NCBI GenBank assembly: GCA_964483155.1
Contig: CAZAAC010000005.1
Coordinates: forward strand, 1-64,000
Length of the DNA stretch: 64,000 nucleotides
Source: JAAYYM01 sp964483155
GTDB taxonomy: Bacteria; Bacillota; Clostridia; Lachnospirales; Lachnospiraceae
Direction: 5' to 3'
Every line of letters begins with the position of its first letter. Within the stretch, counting starts at the first letter, position 1. The notes under the pieces were generated by a model. It ran no database searches. It worked only from the letters and a program-made list of their open reading frames with translations, and was not told the origin of the DNA. This document shows positions 9,755 to 17,826 of this stretch, piece after piece. Made by a program: the position numbers and the translations under genes.

Positions 9755-10888
9755 CTAATGTATACCCTGGATTGCCGCATGTAATCTCTCTATAATTGTT
9801 GCCCACAAAAAGTTGGCCTTTGCAAACTGCCGGATTTCTACTGCTCTCCTATCCCAATCTACATTTTCAAAGCAAACTTCTTCAAAAACATTTGCCAGCT
9901 GCTCTCTATTATCAGCCTCAAATATTTTTCCTTGCTTTCCCTTGTCGCTTACGTCATACCCTGCCGGCGCCCTGTCGGCTGCTATAATGTAACATCCCTC
10001 GCTGATGGCTTCGGTCAGTACGATTCCAAAGCTCTCTTGTCTCGACGGTAGTATGAACACTTTCGCCTTTGCATATTCCTCTGCCAGCCGCTTCTTATCC
10101 ATGATGTTATCCGTAAATATTACTCTGCTCCTGATTGCAGGGTGCTTTCCATAAAAATCATCTATATAGGAATTAAATTTCTGTTCAATAGGACCTACCA
10201 GCCTTAATGTCCAGGGCTCTCCCTGTTCTTCTTCTTTGTCCTGTGTTTTTTCACAAAATTCCGCAAATGCCATAAGCAGCGTGTCTGTTGCTTTCTCCCA
10301 TGTCCCCAGATTACCAACCGTCAGTATGATATTTTCCTTTTTTCTTTGCCTATTTGTAGCGTCAACTGGTAACAAAAAGCCATTGGGAATATATAATATT
10401 TCCTTTTTCAATTTTTTATAAAGCACTGCCTGAATCAACGTTGTCTCGACAGAGACCACCTCTGCCAGTTCTATCGTTTTTCTCTTAATCCAACCCTTTA
10501 AATTATGTGCCAGACAATCCTGCAAACCCTTATAAGACATATCCAGCTTAAGATAAGATATGCTTCCTTTCCGCCGAAGCCTACGATAAAGCAACAGCCA
10601 GAAGAAGGAAGCTAAATTGAGATGATATACATTAAGTACATCAATATTACTGCTGTTAGCAATTAAATATCGAATTCCGTCCAGTATTTTTCCAAACCTG
10701 GTCTTTTTGATAAACACTAACTGCAATCCTGGCACATCGCTAGCCAGATATGCATAATTTTTTTCATTTTCATATGTAGCAATGCTTACATCATATTCAA
10801 ATTCTTTATGCAATTGATAGGGTATCATTCCGACATCCTTCAATAAATGTACATTTTTTGTATGAAGAAATAGTGTCACAAATCTCAT
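9755..10888 (-). CDS. GT4 family glycosyltransferase
   Basis: About 377 residues with a GT-B fold. The C-terminal domain has the GT4 nucleotide-sugar site SRQESFGIVLTEAI with the EX7E pattern near residue 300, preceded by ILTVGNLGTWEKATD. The ATG at 10909 overlaps the stop of the previous gene in an ATGA arrangement. The ATG at 10888 has GAGGAG upstream and starts the domain, so I prefer it. The overlap still implies translational coupling to the preceding GT4 gene. The sugar transferred cannot be told. Confidence 0.87.
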   Translation of the reverse strand: MRFVTLFLHTKNVHLLKDVGMIPYQLHKEFEYDVSIATYENEKNYAYLASDVPGLQLVFIKKTRFGKILDGIRYLIANSSNIDVLNVYHLNLASFFWLLLYRRLRRKGSISYLKLDMSYKGLQDCLAHNLKGWIKRKTIELAEVVSVETTLIQAVLYKKLKKEILYIPNGFLLPVDATNRQRKKENIILTVGNLGTWEKATDTLLMAFAEFCEKTQDKEEEQGEPWTLRLVGPIEQKFNSYIDDFYGKHPAIRSRVIFTDNIMDKKRLAEEYAKAKVFILPSRQESFGIVLTEAISEGCYIIAADRAPAGYDVSDKGKQGKIFEADNREQLANVFEEVCFENVDWDRRAVEIRQFAKANFLWATIIERLHAAIQGIH

Positions 10889-10905
10889 ATGATTCGTCTC
10901 CTCTA

Positions 10906-12021
10906 TCATTCCATGAAGCTTTCTATCGTCTCTGTCATTCTATCCCACGAAAAACGATCTGCTTCTTTGCGAATATGCTCACGAAATTCTTCCGTTTTAT
11001 TTTCTTTAAAAAATCTCTCTATCGCATCAGCTAACGCCTCTGCATTACAGGGCTCTACAATCAGGCCTGTCTTTTCATCCTCTACAACGTCTGGTAAACC
11101 ACCTACATTTGTCGCTAATACAGGTTTCAAAAAACTGTATGCAATCTGAATCACACCACTTTGTGTCGCGGACTCATAAGGCAATACAACTAAGTCACAT
11201 GCCGCAAAATATTTTTCTACCTGTGAGTAGGGTGTATATCCACCAAAAACAGAAACCATATCACTGATTCCCTCTTCTTTGATGATTTGTCTGTATTCTG
11301 CCTCACTGTTTCTGAAATCTCCTACTACTAACAGTTTACAGTCCTTTACGGCTTCTCTCACCTTCGGCAATGCCTTCAAGAGATGCTTTAAGCCTTTATA
11401 TTCACGAATGAGGCCAAAGAACAGCAGTATCTTCTCCTCTTCAGCAATCCCTAATTTCTTCCTTGCTTCTTCCTTACTCATATTCTCTATCTTATAAAAA
11501 TTATAGGCAGGATGCACAGCCACTTTATGATTAGGGTTCTTTACGATAGACTTTAAATCTTCAGCGTCTGATACAGAATGTGTCACGAAAAAGTCGCCTT
11601 GCTTTAACGTCATCTTAGTAAGTCTTTTATCTAAAAAAAATCTTTCGTGTGGGAAAACATTATGACAAACAAATAAAATCCTGCTCTTAATCATCTTGCT
11701 CATCGACCAGAAGCATGGAGCCAGATATGGGTGTAACCACTGGAAAATGACCAGATCCGGATTCAGGGCATTTATATAACGCGCCGAAGATATCCAATTA
11801 AGCGGATTCGCTGTATGAATTCTATATTCAACATTTTCTATCACGACAGCATCATCTTTACTATCTTTTTGCTCTCCTTTAAAAAGAATTTTAGGATACT
11901 GCATTTTATAAGACAGGACCTTTACTTCATGATTTTTCGATAGTCCTTTACACATAAGTCCTGTGTAATAAGATATTCCTGATTTAAATGGATATACTGG
12001 TCCGACCATTATAATTCTCAT
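10906..12021 (-). CDS. GT4 family glycosyltransferase (first gene of the glycan operon)
   Basis: A 371-residue GT-B retaining glycosyltransferase. The N-terminal acceptor domain starts MRIIMVGPVYPFKSGISYYT, a glycine-rich loop common in GT4. The C-terminal half has KILLFFGLIREYKGL and LPYESATQSGVIQIAY, where the EX7E-type site is modified (E followed by SATQSGV). It leads the ten-gene minus-strand operon; its ATG has TTTAGGAG upstream and the promoter at 12058-12086 lies 37 bases before the start. A role early in assembly of a lipid-linked glycan fits its position but is an inference. Confidence 0.87.
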   Translation of the reverse strand: MRIIMVGPVYPFKSGISYYTGLMCKGLSKNHEVKVLSYKMQYPKILFKGEQKDSKDDAVVIENVEYRIHTANPLNWISSARYINALNPDLVIFQWLHPYLAPCFWSMSKMIKSRILFVCHNVFPHERFFLDKRLTKMTLKQGDFFVTHSVSDAEDLKSIVKNPNHKVAVHPAYNFYKIENMSKEEARKKLGIAEEEKILLFFGLIREYKGLKHLLKALPKVREAVKDCKLLVVGDFRNSEAEYRQIIKEEGISDMVSVFGGYTPYSQVEKYFAACDLVVLPYESATQSGVIQIAYSFLKPVLATNVGGLPDVVEDEKTGLIVEPCNAEALADAIERFFKENKTEEFREHIRKEADRFSWDRMTETIESFME

Positions 12022-12057
12022 ATGATATCTGCTCCTAAACTTTCGCTTATCTACAAA

Positions 12058-12086
12058 ATTATAGCATTTGCCACCTTGTAAGGCAA
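12058..12086 (-). promoter_or_regulatory. Promoter of the glycan operon, with an internal inverted repeat
   Basis: Read on the minus strand: -35 TTGCCT (12086-12081), 17-bp spacer, -10 TATAAT (12063-12058) preceded by an extended-10 TGC. This is the only good promoter seen before the genes at 12021-82. TTGCC and GGCAA arms (12068-12072 and 12082-12086) form an inverted repeat over the -35 and spacer and could be an operator. Confidence 0.7.
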
Positions 12087-12186
12087 GGATTGCTTTGTCT
12101 TTTACTTTATTATATACTATTACTTAGCATCTATTTAGTCACTATAAATACCCTATCATTCATTCCTTACTGAAGAGGCGCAAAAC

Positions 12187-13050
12187 ATGGCAACAGCATC
12201 AGCAGCTATTATTATTTTAAATTATAATGATGGAAATAATACTCTGGCACTAGCGAAAAAAATAGAAAACTATAATTCCTTTTCAAAAATTATTCTGGTA
12301 GATAATTGTTCTACTGATGATTCTTTTGAGAAAATGAATACCGTGACAAGTGACAAGATTGACGTGATTTGTACTACGGAAAATGGCGGCTATGCAAAAG
12401 GTAATAATTTTGGTGTCTCCTATGCCATAAATAAATATGCGCCAGATTATCTCTTTATTGCCAACCCCGATATCATGGTCACGGATGATGTGGCTGAAAA
12501 GATTATGAATGCTCTACAGGATAATCCTGATTTTGGTCTGATTTCCTGTCTTGTTAATCAGGGGTATAATGTATGGAATTTACCTGGATTTATCGGTATC
12601 CTAGAGAGCCTGTTCCTGATATGGTTTAACCTTCACAAAAGAATGATTAAAAAGCACCTTATTGCTTCACCGCATACTCTAAAAGAGGTCGGCGTCGCTG
12701 AGGGTTCCTTTTTCTGTATTCGTCGAAAAGCCTTTGAAACTGTCGGTGGTCTGGATGAAAGAACCTTCCTATATGTTGAAGAAAGCATTCTCTCAAAACG
12801 CTTGCATAATTCTGGCTATAAGGTAGGCGTTCTGACAAAATCATACTATGATCATTTTCATTCCGTTACGATAAAGAAGGAATATAAATCCTCTAAGGCA
12901 CGTGCCTTCCATCACTTTCATAACAGTATGAATCTATATAATAAAGAGTATCTGCACACGAATCGTGTACAGGATACTCTATTTGAAATTTGTTATGGTC
13001 TCGCCTATCTGGAACGAGTCCTATATGATTTTTTGATGTCTCTTTTTTGA
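12187..13050 (+). CDS. GT2 family glycosyltransferase (rhamnosyltransferase-like)
   Basis: A 287-residue enzyme of the WbbL/rhamnosyltransferase-like GT2 group. It has AAIIILNYNDGNN at the start, LVDNCSTDDS, ENGGYAKGNNFG and FIANPDIMV, where the usual DxD is replaced by NPD as is typical of this group. It is divergent from the ten-gene operon and converges on the GT2 gene at 13067 with only 16 bp between. GAAGAGG lies before the ATG. A possible -10 (TATAAA, 12143-12148) has only a weak -35. The sugar is unknown; rhamnose is a family-based guess. Confidence 0.85.
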   Translation: MATASAAIIILNYNDGNNTLALAKKIENYNSFSKIILVDNCSTDDSFEKMNTVTSDKIDVICTTENGGYAKGNNFGVSYAINKYAPDYLFIANPDIMVTDDVAEKIMNALQDNPDFGLISCLVNQGYNVWNLPGFIGILESLFLIWFNLHKRMIKKHLIASPHTLKEVGVAEGSFFCIRRKAFETVGGLDERTFLYVEESILSKRLHNSGYKVGVLTKSYYDHFHSVTIKKEYKSSKARAFHHFHNSMNLYNKEYLHTNRVQDTLFEICYGLAYLERVLYDFLMSLF

Positions 13051-13066
13051 TTTCTATTTTCTTAAA

Positions 13067-14041
13067 CTATTTCTTATTCTCCTGCACTTCTTCCTGGTTT
13101 CTGTCTCCATACTGCAATTTACGTACTCTGTACTGTATATCCTCAAGTATTTTACGGTTTGATGCAATCACATCGGCCTGTAGTCCAACGACAAAAGTCA
13201 TAAAGCCCAGCATCATTAATGTACTTGCAAGGATCAAGGATTGAATATGACCATTTCCGACACCCATAGTAAGATAAACGATAAATCTTATGCCTAGTCC
13301 TGTGCCTAGCAGAAACGGAATCATACCAAGTACCGTAAAAAATGTCAAAGGCCTGTACATCATATATGCACGCCCTATTGTTAAAACTGAGCGCTTTACA
13401 TAAGAAAACATACTGTGAAACAGCCTCGACTCTCTTAATTCTCCATTTGTTCTAATGGGAACAGACATGATTGCCATGCTTGTTCTCCCGGCCTGTACGA
13501 TAGTTTCCAATGTATAGGTGTAGTTATTGGTTACATTAAGACGCATTGCTGCATCTCTAGAATACGCTCTGAATCCGCTAGGCGCGTCTGGTATATTTGT
13601 TTTCGAAGCCTTACGAACTACATAACTCCCAAAATGCTGCAGCTTCTTCTTTAATGGCGAAAAATGTTCTGTACTGTCAATTGGTCTTTCTCCTATTACC
13701 ATATCGGCTTTTTCTTCCAAAATTGGACGTACTAGTTTTTCGATATCTGCTCCGTTATACTGATTATCTGCATCTGTATTGACAATAATATCAGCACCAT
13801 TCCGCAAACATGCATCGATTCCTGCCATAAACCCTTTCGCAAGCCCTTTATTTCTCCTAAAGTTTACCACATAATTTACGCCCCAGTTTTTTGCAATTTC
13901 AACTGTATTGTCACTGCTGCCGTCGTTTATAATCAAGTATTCTATTTTGTCTATTCCTTCGATCTGTCTTGGCAAATCATTAAGTGCAATTTCTAAGGTC
14001 TCCTCTTCGTTTAAACAAGGAATCTGAATGATTAATTTCAT
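13067..14041 (-). CDS. GT2 glycosyltransferase, dolichyl-phosphate-mannose-synthase-like, with C-terminal membrane segments
   Basis: About 324 residues. The GT2 domain (residues 1-220) has IIQIPCLNEEETL, INDGSSDNTVEIA and NTDADNQYN (DxD near residue 95). Two hydrophobic segments follow near residues 230-290, the layout of polyprenyl-phosphate sugar synthases and related membrane GT2s. It probably charges undecaprenyl phosphate with a hexose for use by outer-face GT-C enzymes, though donor and lipid are inferred. The ATG at 14041 starts the domain and has AAAGG upstream; ATGs at 14071 and 14068 lack a site. It is the last gene of the run on the minus strand. Confidence 0.83.
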   Translation of the reverse strand: MKLIIQIPCLNEEETLEIALNDLPRQIEGIDKIEYLIINDGSSDNTVEIAKNWGVNYVVNFRRNKGLAKGFMAGIDACLRNGADIIVNTDADNQYNGADIEKLVRPILEEKADMVIGERPIDSTEHFSPLKKKLQHFGSYVVRKASKTNIPDAPSGFRAYSRDAAMRLNVTNNYTYTLETIVQAGRTSMAIMSVPIRTNGELRESRLFHSMFSYVKRSVLTIGRAYMMYRPLTFFTVLGMIPFLLGTGLGIRFIVYLTMGVGNGHIQSLILASTLMMLGFMTFVVGLQADVIASNRKILEDIQYRVRKLQYGDRNQEEVQENKK

Positions 14042-14084
14042 AGCTGTTTCAACCTTTCTCTTTATCATCATAGCGATTAGCTTC

Positions 14085-15023
14085 TTATATTTCTTCCTTT
14101 GCTATATAAATCGGTCTATGCTTTGTTTCTAAATAAGTCCTTGAAAGATACTGTCCTATGATACCCATACAGAATAACTGTATTCCACCAATAAACACCA
14201 TGATGCAAACCATTGATGGCCATCCGCTTGTCGGATCTCCCAGTGTCAATGTCCTGATTATGATAAAAATGATAAGAACAAAAGCTGCCAGACAAAATAA
14301 AATTCCCAATGCCGTTGCAAAGGATAATGGTGTCGTTGTAAAAGCTATGATACCCTCCAGTGAATACAAAAATAATTTCCAAAATGACCATTTTGTCTCG
14401 CCTGCAACTCGTTCCTGGTTTTCATATTCGATCCACTTGGTGCGAAAACCTACCCATGAGTATATGCCCTTTGTAAATCTGTTATATTCCTTCATCTCTA
14501 AAATTGCATTAATCATCTGTCTTTTCATAATACGATAGTCTCTGGCGCCATCTACAACTTCTGTTTTTGACATTCGATTAATCAATTTGTAAAAACATCT
14601 TGCAAGAAAAGACCGAATCGGAGGTTCTCCTTTACGCGTTGTTCTTCTGGTCGCTGCAGAATCATATTCCTCTTCCGTAATTGCTAGATACATCTCCTGT
14701 AGCAAAGATGGCGGATCCTGTAAATCTGCATCCATTAAAACTGCATAATCTCCCTTTGACTTTTCCAATCCCGCATAAATCGCTGCTTCTTTCCCAAAAT
14801 TACGAGAAAATGAAACATAACGAATTCTATGATCACTTTCACGCAGCTGTTTTATGACTGCTAATGTATGATCTGAGGAGCCATCATCTACAAAAAGAAT
14901 TTCAAATATAACATCTGGAAACTTCTCTGCAAATATGGCAGTCTCTTTATTCAATTCTTCATAAAAATAAGGAATGGCTTTTTCTTCATTGTAACATGGT
15001 ATTATAACTGAAAGTAGCTTCAT
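14085..15023 (-). CDS. Polyprenyl-phosphate sugar synthase, GtrB/ArnC-like GT2
   Basis: A 312-residue protein. It has LLSVIIPCYNEEKAI at the N-terminus, FVDDGSSDHTL, VLMDADLQDPPSL (DAD metal site and the DLQDPP motif typical of GtrB and ArnC), and two C-terminal membrane segments near residues 230-295. The family makes undecaprenyl-phosphate-glucose or a similar donor on the inner face, which GT-C transferases then use outside. It lies 13 bp upstream of another DPM-like gene and 3 bp after trhP. AGAGGA precedes the ATG. The sugar is unknown. Confidence 0.88.
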   Translation of the reverse strand: MKLLSVIIPCYNEEKAIPYFYEELNKETAIFAEKFPDVIFEILFVDDGSSDHTLAVIKQLRESDHRIRYVSFSRNFGKEAAIYAGLEKSKGDYAVLMDADLQDPPSLLQEMYLAITEEEYDSAATRRTTRKGEPPIRSFLARCFYKLINRMSKTEVVDGARDYRIMKRQMINAILEMKEYNRFTKGIYSWVGFRTKWIEYENQERVAGETKWSFWKLFLYSLEGIIAFTTTPLSFATALGILFCLAAFVLIIFIIIRTLTLGDPTSGWPSMVCIMVFIGGIQLFCMGIIGQYLSRTYLETKHRPIYIAKEEI

Positions 15024-15026
15024 TTT

Positions 15027-16253
15027 TTAATCCTCTTTCTTACGTAGTAAGTCATATTGTTCTGGTCTTTTGTCAAGTTTTATATACACGATCTGTTGTG
15101 GATGTGGTGCACTCTCCTGCGCTTCCCCTTCTTCGTTCTTAATAGAAAGCACTTTTGTTAATTCATTTTCACCTTTAGGCTTCATGATTTCAATTTCTTC
15201 ACCAACAGAAAATTTGTTTTTCTGCTCCAATCTGAAATCCCCTTCTTCATTTTCACTTCCGACAACTCCTAAATAGGTATATTCTTTTATATATGTGTTA
15301 TTATCATATATCTGCGTATTTTCATTTGGTTTCCCAAAATAAAATCCTGTTGTAAACTGGCGATAAGTACACTTTGCTATTTCCTCCAGATACCAGGGCA
15401 TGTTCTTTCTATATAAGGCCTCTGACTCAAAATAATCATCAATAGCCTTTCGATATGTTCTGGCAACTACCGCCACATAAAGTGCCGTCTTCATTCTTCC
15501 TTCTATTTTAAAACTATCAATTCCCGCCGCAATTAACTCTGGAATATACTCTATCATACACAAGTCTTTGGAATTAAATAAGAAAGTACCTCTTCCATTC
15601 TCATAAACAGGCATATATTCACCTGGCCTTGTCTCTTCTACGATGGCATACTTCCAACGGCAAGGATGCGTACATGCTCCCTGATTGGCATCCCTTCCTG
15701 TAAAATAATTACTTAGAAGACATCTTCCTGAATAGGAAATGCACATTGCTCCATGAATAAAACTCTCAATCTCCATATCTGCCGGAATATGCTCTCTTAT
15801 TTCTTTTACCTCAGCCAATGATAATTCTCTGGCTGATACCACACGAGATGCTCCCTGCTGGTACCAGAAATCGTATGTCAGATAATTCGTATTATTTGCC
15901 TGCGTGCTGATATGAATCTCTATATCAGGGCAGATTTCCTTTGCAATCATAAACATCCCTGGATCAGCAATAATCAAGGCATCTGGTGCCATCTCTTTCA
16001 GGTCTTTAAAATATGCTTTTGCGCCCATAAGGTCATCATTATGCGCTATAATATTTGCTGCAATATATACCCTAACACCATGCGCATGTGCAAACTTGAT
16101 TCCTGCACGCATATCACTTGCCGAAAAATTCTTTGCTTTTGCACGAAGGCCAAAATCATCCCCGCCAATGTAAACAGCATCTGCTCCATAATTAACAGCA
16201 GTCATAAGTACTTCAAGTGAGCCCGCTGGAATTAGTAATTCTGGTTTTTTCAT
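15027..16253 (-). CDS. trhP: U32 family tRNA 5-hydroxyuridine synthase (TrhP/YrrN-YrrO-like; older name: collagenase-like peptidase U32)
   Basis: About 408 residues. It has PELLIPAGSLEVLMTAV, YGADAVYIGG, and the U32 signature ESFIHGAMCISYSGRC (about residue 165) followed by CTHPCRW, giving conserved cysteines. Members act with prephenate-dependent or oxygen-dependent routes to hydroxylate U34 of tRNA; the older peptidase label is probably wrong for this subgroup. The next gene upstream is the matching U34 methyltransferase (trmR), as in the Bacillus yrrM-yrrN-yrrO order, which supports the call. The ATG at 16253 starts the domain; the ATG at 16277 lies inside the previous gene. Confidence 0.82.
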   Translation of the reverse strand: MKKPELLIPAGSLEVLMTAVNYGADAVYIGGDDFGLRAKAKNFSASDMRAGIKFAHAHGVRVYIAANIIAHNDDLMGAKAYFKDLKEMAPDALIIADPGMFMIAKEICPDIEIHISTQANNTNYLTYDFWYQQGASRVVSARELSLAEVKEIREHIPADMEIESFIHGAMCISYSGRCLLSNYFTGRDANQGACTHPCRWKYAIVEETRPGEYMPVYENGRGTFLFNSKDLCMIEYIPELIAAGIDSFKIEGRMKTALYVAVVARTYRKAIDDYFESEALYRKNMPWYLEEIAKCTYRQFTTGFYFGKPNENTQIYDNNTYIKEYTYLGVVGSENEEGDFRLEQKNKFSVGEEIEIMKPKGENELTKVLSIKNEEGEAQESAPHPQQIVYIKLDKRPEQYDLLRKKED

Positions 16254-16263
16254 ACACAATCTC

Positions 16264-16932
16264 TCATTTCTTAACACTAATCGTTACGCCGTCCCCTACT
16301 GGAAGAATCGAAGTTGTCAGCTGTTCCTCTCTCATTAGCGTATCTAAGTAATCCCGCATGCGGGAATGAATCGTTCTGTTCCTTCTGGTAATCGCAAATC
16401 GCGATTCAATGATATCGCCATCCTGCAACACATTATCAGAAATAAGCAATCCTCCCTGCTTTAGCAGGGTGAGCACATATGGGAAAAAATTAAGATACTG
16501 TCCCTTTGCGGCATCCATGAAAATAAAATCAAAGCCTGTCTCGCTATCCTGCTCTTTTCTTTTTTTCGCCAATTCTTCTAAAATATCAGCTGCATCTCCT
16601 TCTAGAAAAGAGATACTATTCTCTTTCCCCGACGCATGAAAGTTATTCTTTGCAATTGGAATTCTTTTTTCATACTTTTCTATCGTTGTAATCCTACAAC
16701 CTGCTGGGGCATATTCCAGCATGAACAACGCCGAAAATCCAGTTGCTGTACCGACTTCCAATACTCTCTGCGGTTTTTGCATTTCTAACAACAACTTCAA
16801 TAGATTCTGCGTTTCACGACGGATAATCGGAATGCCCGTCCTAAGTGCTTCTTCTTCTATTTTGTTTAAAAAATCCGTATTCCCTTTATCAAGGGAATTA
16901 AGATATGCTACAATTCTCTCATTTGTTATCAC
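16264..16932 (-). CDS. trmR: tRNA 5-hydroxyuridine O-methyltransferase (TrmR/YrrM-like)
   Basis: A 222-residue class I SAM-dependent O-methyltransferase (methyltransferase 3/CCoAOMT group). Motif I is VLEVGTATGFSALFM near residue 55, and motif II lies around DFIFMDAAKGQY (metal-binding Asp). The family member YrrM/TrmR methylates 5-hydroxyuridine at tRNA position 34 to mo5U. Its place just before trhP and after an mltG-like gene copies the Bacillus yrrL-yrrM-yrrN order. The start is GTG at 16932 and overlaps the TGA stop of the upstream gene (GTGA), so the two are probably translationally coupled. Confidence 0.82.
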   Translation of the reverse strand: MITNERIVAYLNSLDKGNTDFLNKIEEEALRTGIPIIRRETQNLLKLLLEMQKPQRVLEVGTATGFSALFMLEYAPAGCRITTIEKYEKRIPIAKNNFHASGKENSISFLEGDAADILEELAKKRKEQDSETGFDFIFMDAAKGQYLNFFPYVLTLLKQGGLLISDNVLQDGDIIESRFAITRRNRTIHSRMRDYLDTLMREEQLTTSILPVGDGVTISVKK

Positions 16933-17414
16933 TCTTGTACATCCTCTTCAGGACTTTCCTCTGGACTCTCTTCAGGGCTTTCCTCTGTGGTTTCTCCAGC
17001 GCCTTCTACACCATTCTGACTTTGCGTTACATCTCCTGCCCCTTCAGCCTCTTCTACTACAGATATCGTTTTCAACATTTCTTCTGCCTGCATAGATGTA
17101 TTTAAAATATAATTTCCCGGTTGGGTTTTTCCCTTATAGCTTGACAGCTTTTCCTGTACATAAAATAATTTTGCATCACGAATTAAGCCCTTTTCCTGTA
17201 GCATCTTGCCGATCTCATATACGCCCTTGCCCTGTGTGATTACAACTTCGATGTCCCTTCCAGGTGCCGGTTCCATTGATTCTTCAGCAAATACCCTATA
17301 CCCAAAATCATATGCTTTTTCTCCCAGCCTATAGATAAACAGCACCAATAAAGCTATAATTGCAATCCTGAATATCGTTCCGAAAAATGAAAATGTTAAT
17401 TGTCTTGCCTTCAC
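16929..17414 (-). CDS. Short MltG/YceG-like membrane protein lacking the transglycosylase domain
   Basis: A 161-residue protein, about half the length of endolytic transglycosylase MltG. One membrane segment (residues about 12-28) is followed by a LysM-like YceG region: DIEVVITQGKGVYEIG, LIRDAKLFY, and TQPGNYILNTSMQAEEML. After that comes an acidic tail with EESP repeats (EESPEESPEESPEE) instead of the catalytic domain with its essential Glu. It sits exactly where Bacillus has yrrL (mltG), so it is probably a derived or degenerate homologue that could bind glycan but not cleave it. GTG start with AGGAGGAAG upstream. Confidence 0.7.
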   Translation of the reverse strand: MKARQLTFSFFGTIFRIAIIALLVLFIYRLGEKAYDFGYRVFAEESMEPAPGRDIEVVITQGKGVYEIGKMLQEKGLIRDAKLFYVQEKLSSYKGKTQPGNYILNTSMQAEEMLKTISVVEEAEGAGDVTQSQNGVEGAGETTEESPEESPEESPEEDVQE

Positions 17415-17449
17415 TATACTTCCTCCTATGGTACCTGCTAACCCAACTT

Positions 17450-17788
17450 TTATTCAAAATCAATGTCTTTTACTATTCTTTGTAATGTATCCTGAAACAG
17501 TCTGCAAAAATCAAGTTCAGCCTGAAAAAAATCATTCACGCGAGAATCCTCACACAAATCTTCAAACTGTTGCTCCAAACGTTCCTGCTCGTCTAGTGAA
17601 TTTGGTCCTTCTGGAGAATTCTGCATCCTATAATTTAGTTTCTGAAGCTCTTCTATTTTCAATTTCAATTCTTCATCGTCATTGATGTTTTCTTTTTGTT
17701 TTCGATAAGATAAATATGTTTTTGAATTTTTTATTTCCACAATCAGGTTTTTGACTGCAGCCTCCAAATCATTCCCTATAATTTTCAT
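17450..17788 (-). CDS. YlbF/YmcA family protein
   Basis: A 112-residue all-helical protein. Its pattern (DLEAAVKNLIVEIKNSKTYL, then a Glu/Lys-rich stretch and FFQAELDFCRLFQ) matches the YlbF/YmcA family. In Bacillus these proteins (RicF, RicA) bind the RNA-processing machinery around RNase Y. Here the gene follows RNase J by 38 bp, which fits a link to RNA decay, but that is inference. The ATG at 17788 has AAAGGAAG upstream; longer in-frame starts run into the rnj gene and are rejected. Confidence 0.75.
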   Translation of the reverse strand: MKIIGNDLEAAVKNLIVEIKNSKTYLSYRKQKENINDDEELKLKIEELQKLNYRMQNSPEGPNSLDEQERLEQQFEDLCEDSRVNDFFQAELDFCRLFQDTLQRIVKDIDFE

Positions 17789-17826
17789 ACATCGTCTTCC
17801 TTTATAAATATCAATAAAAACTTGTT

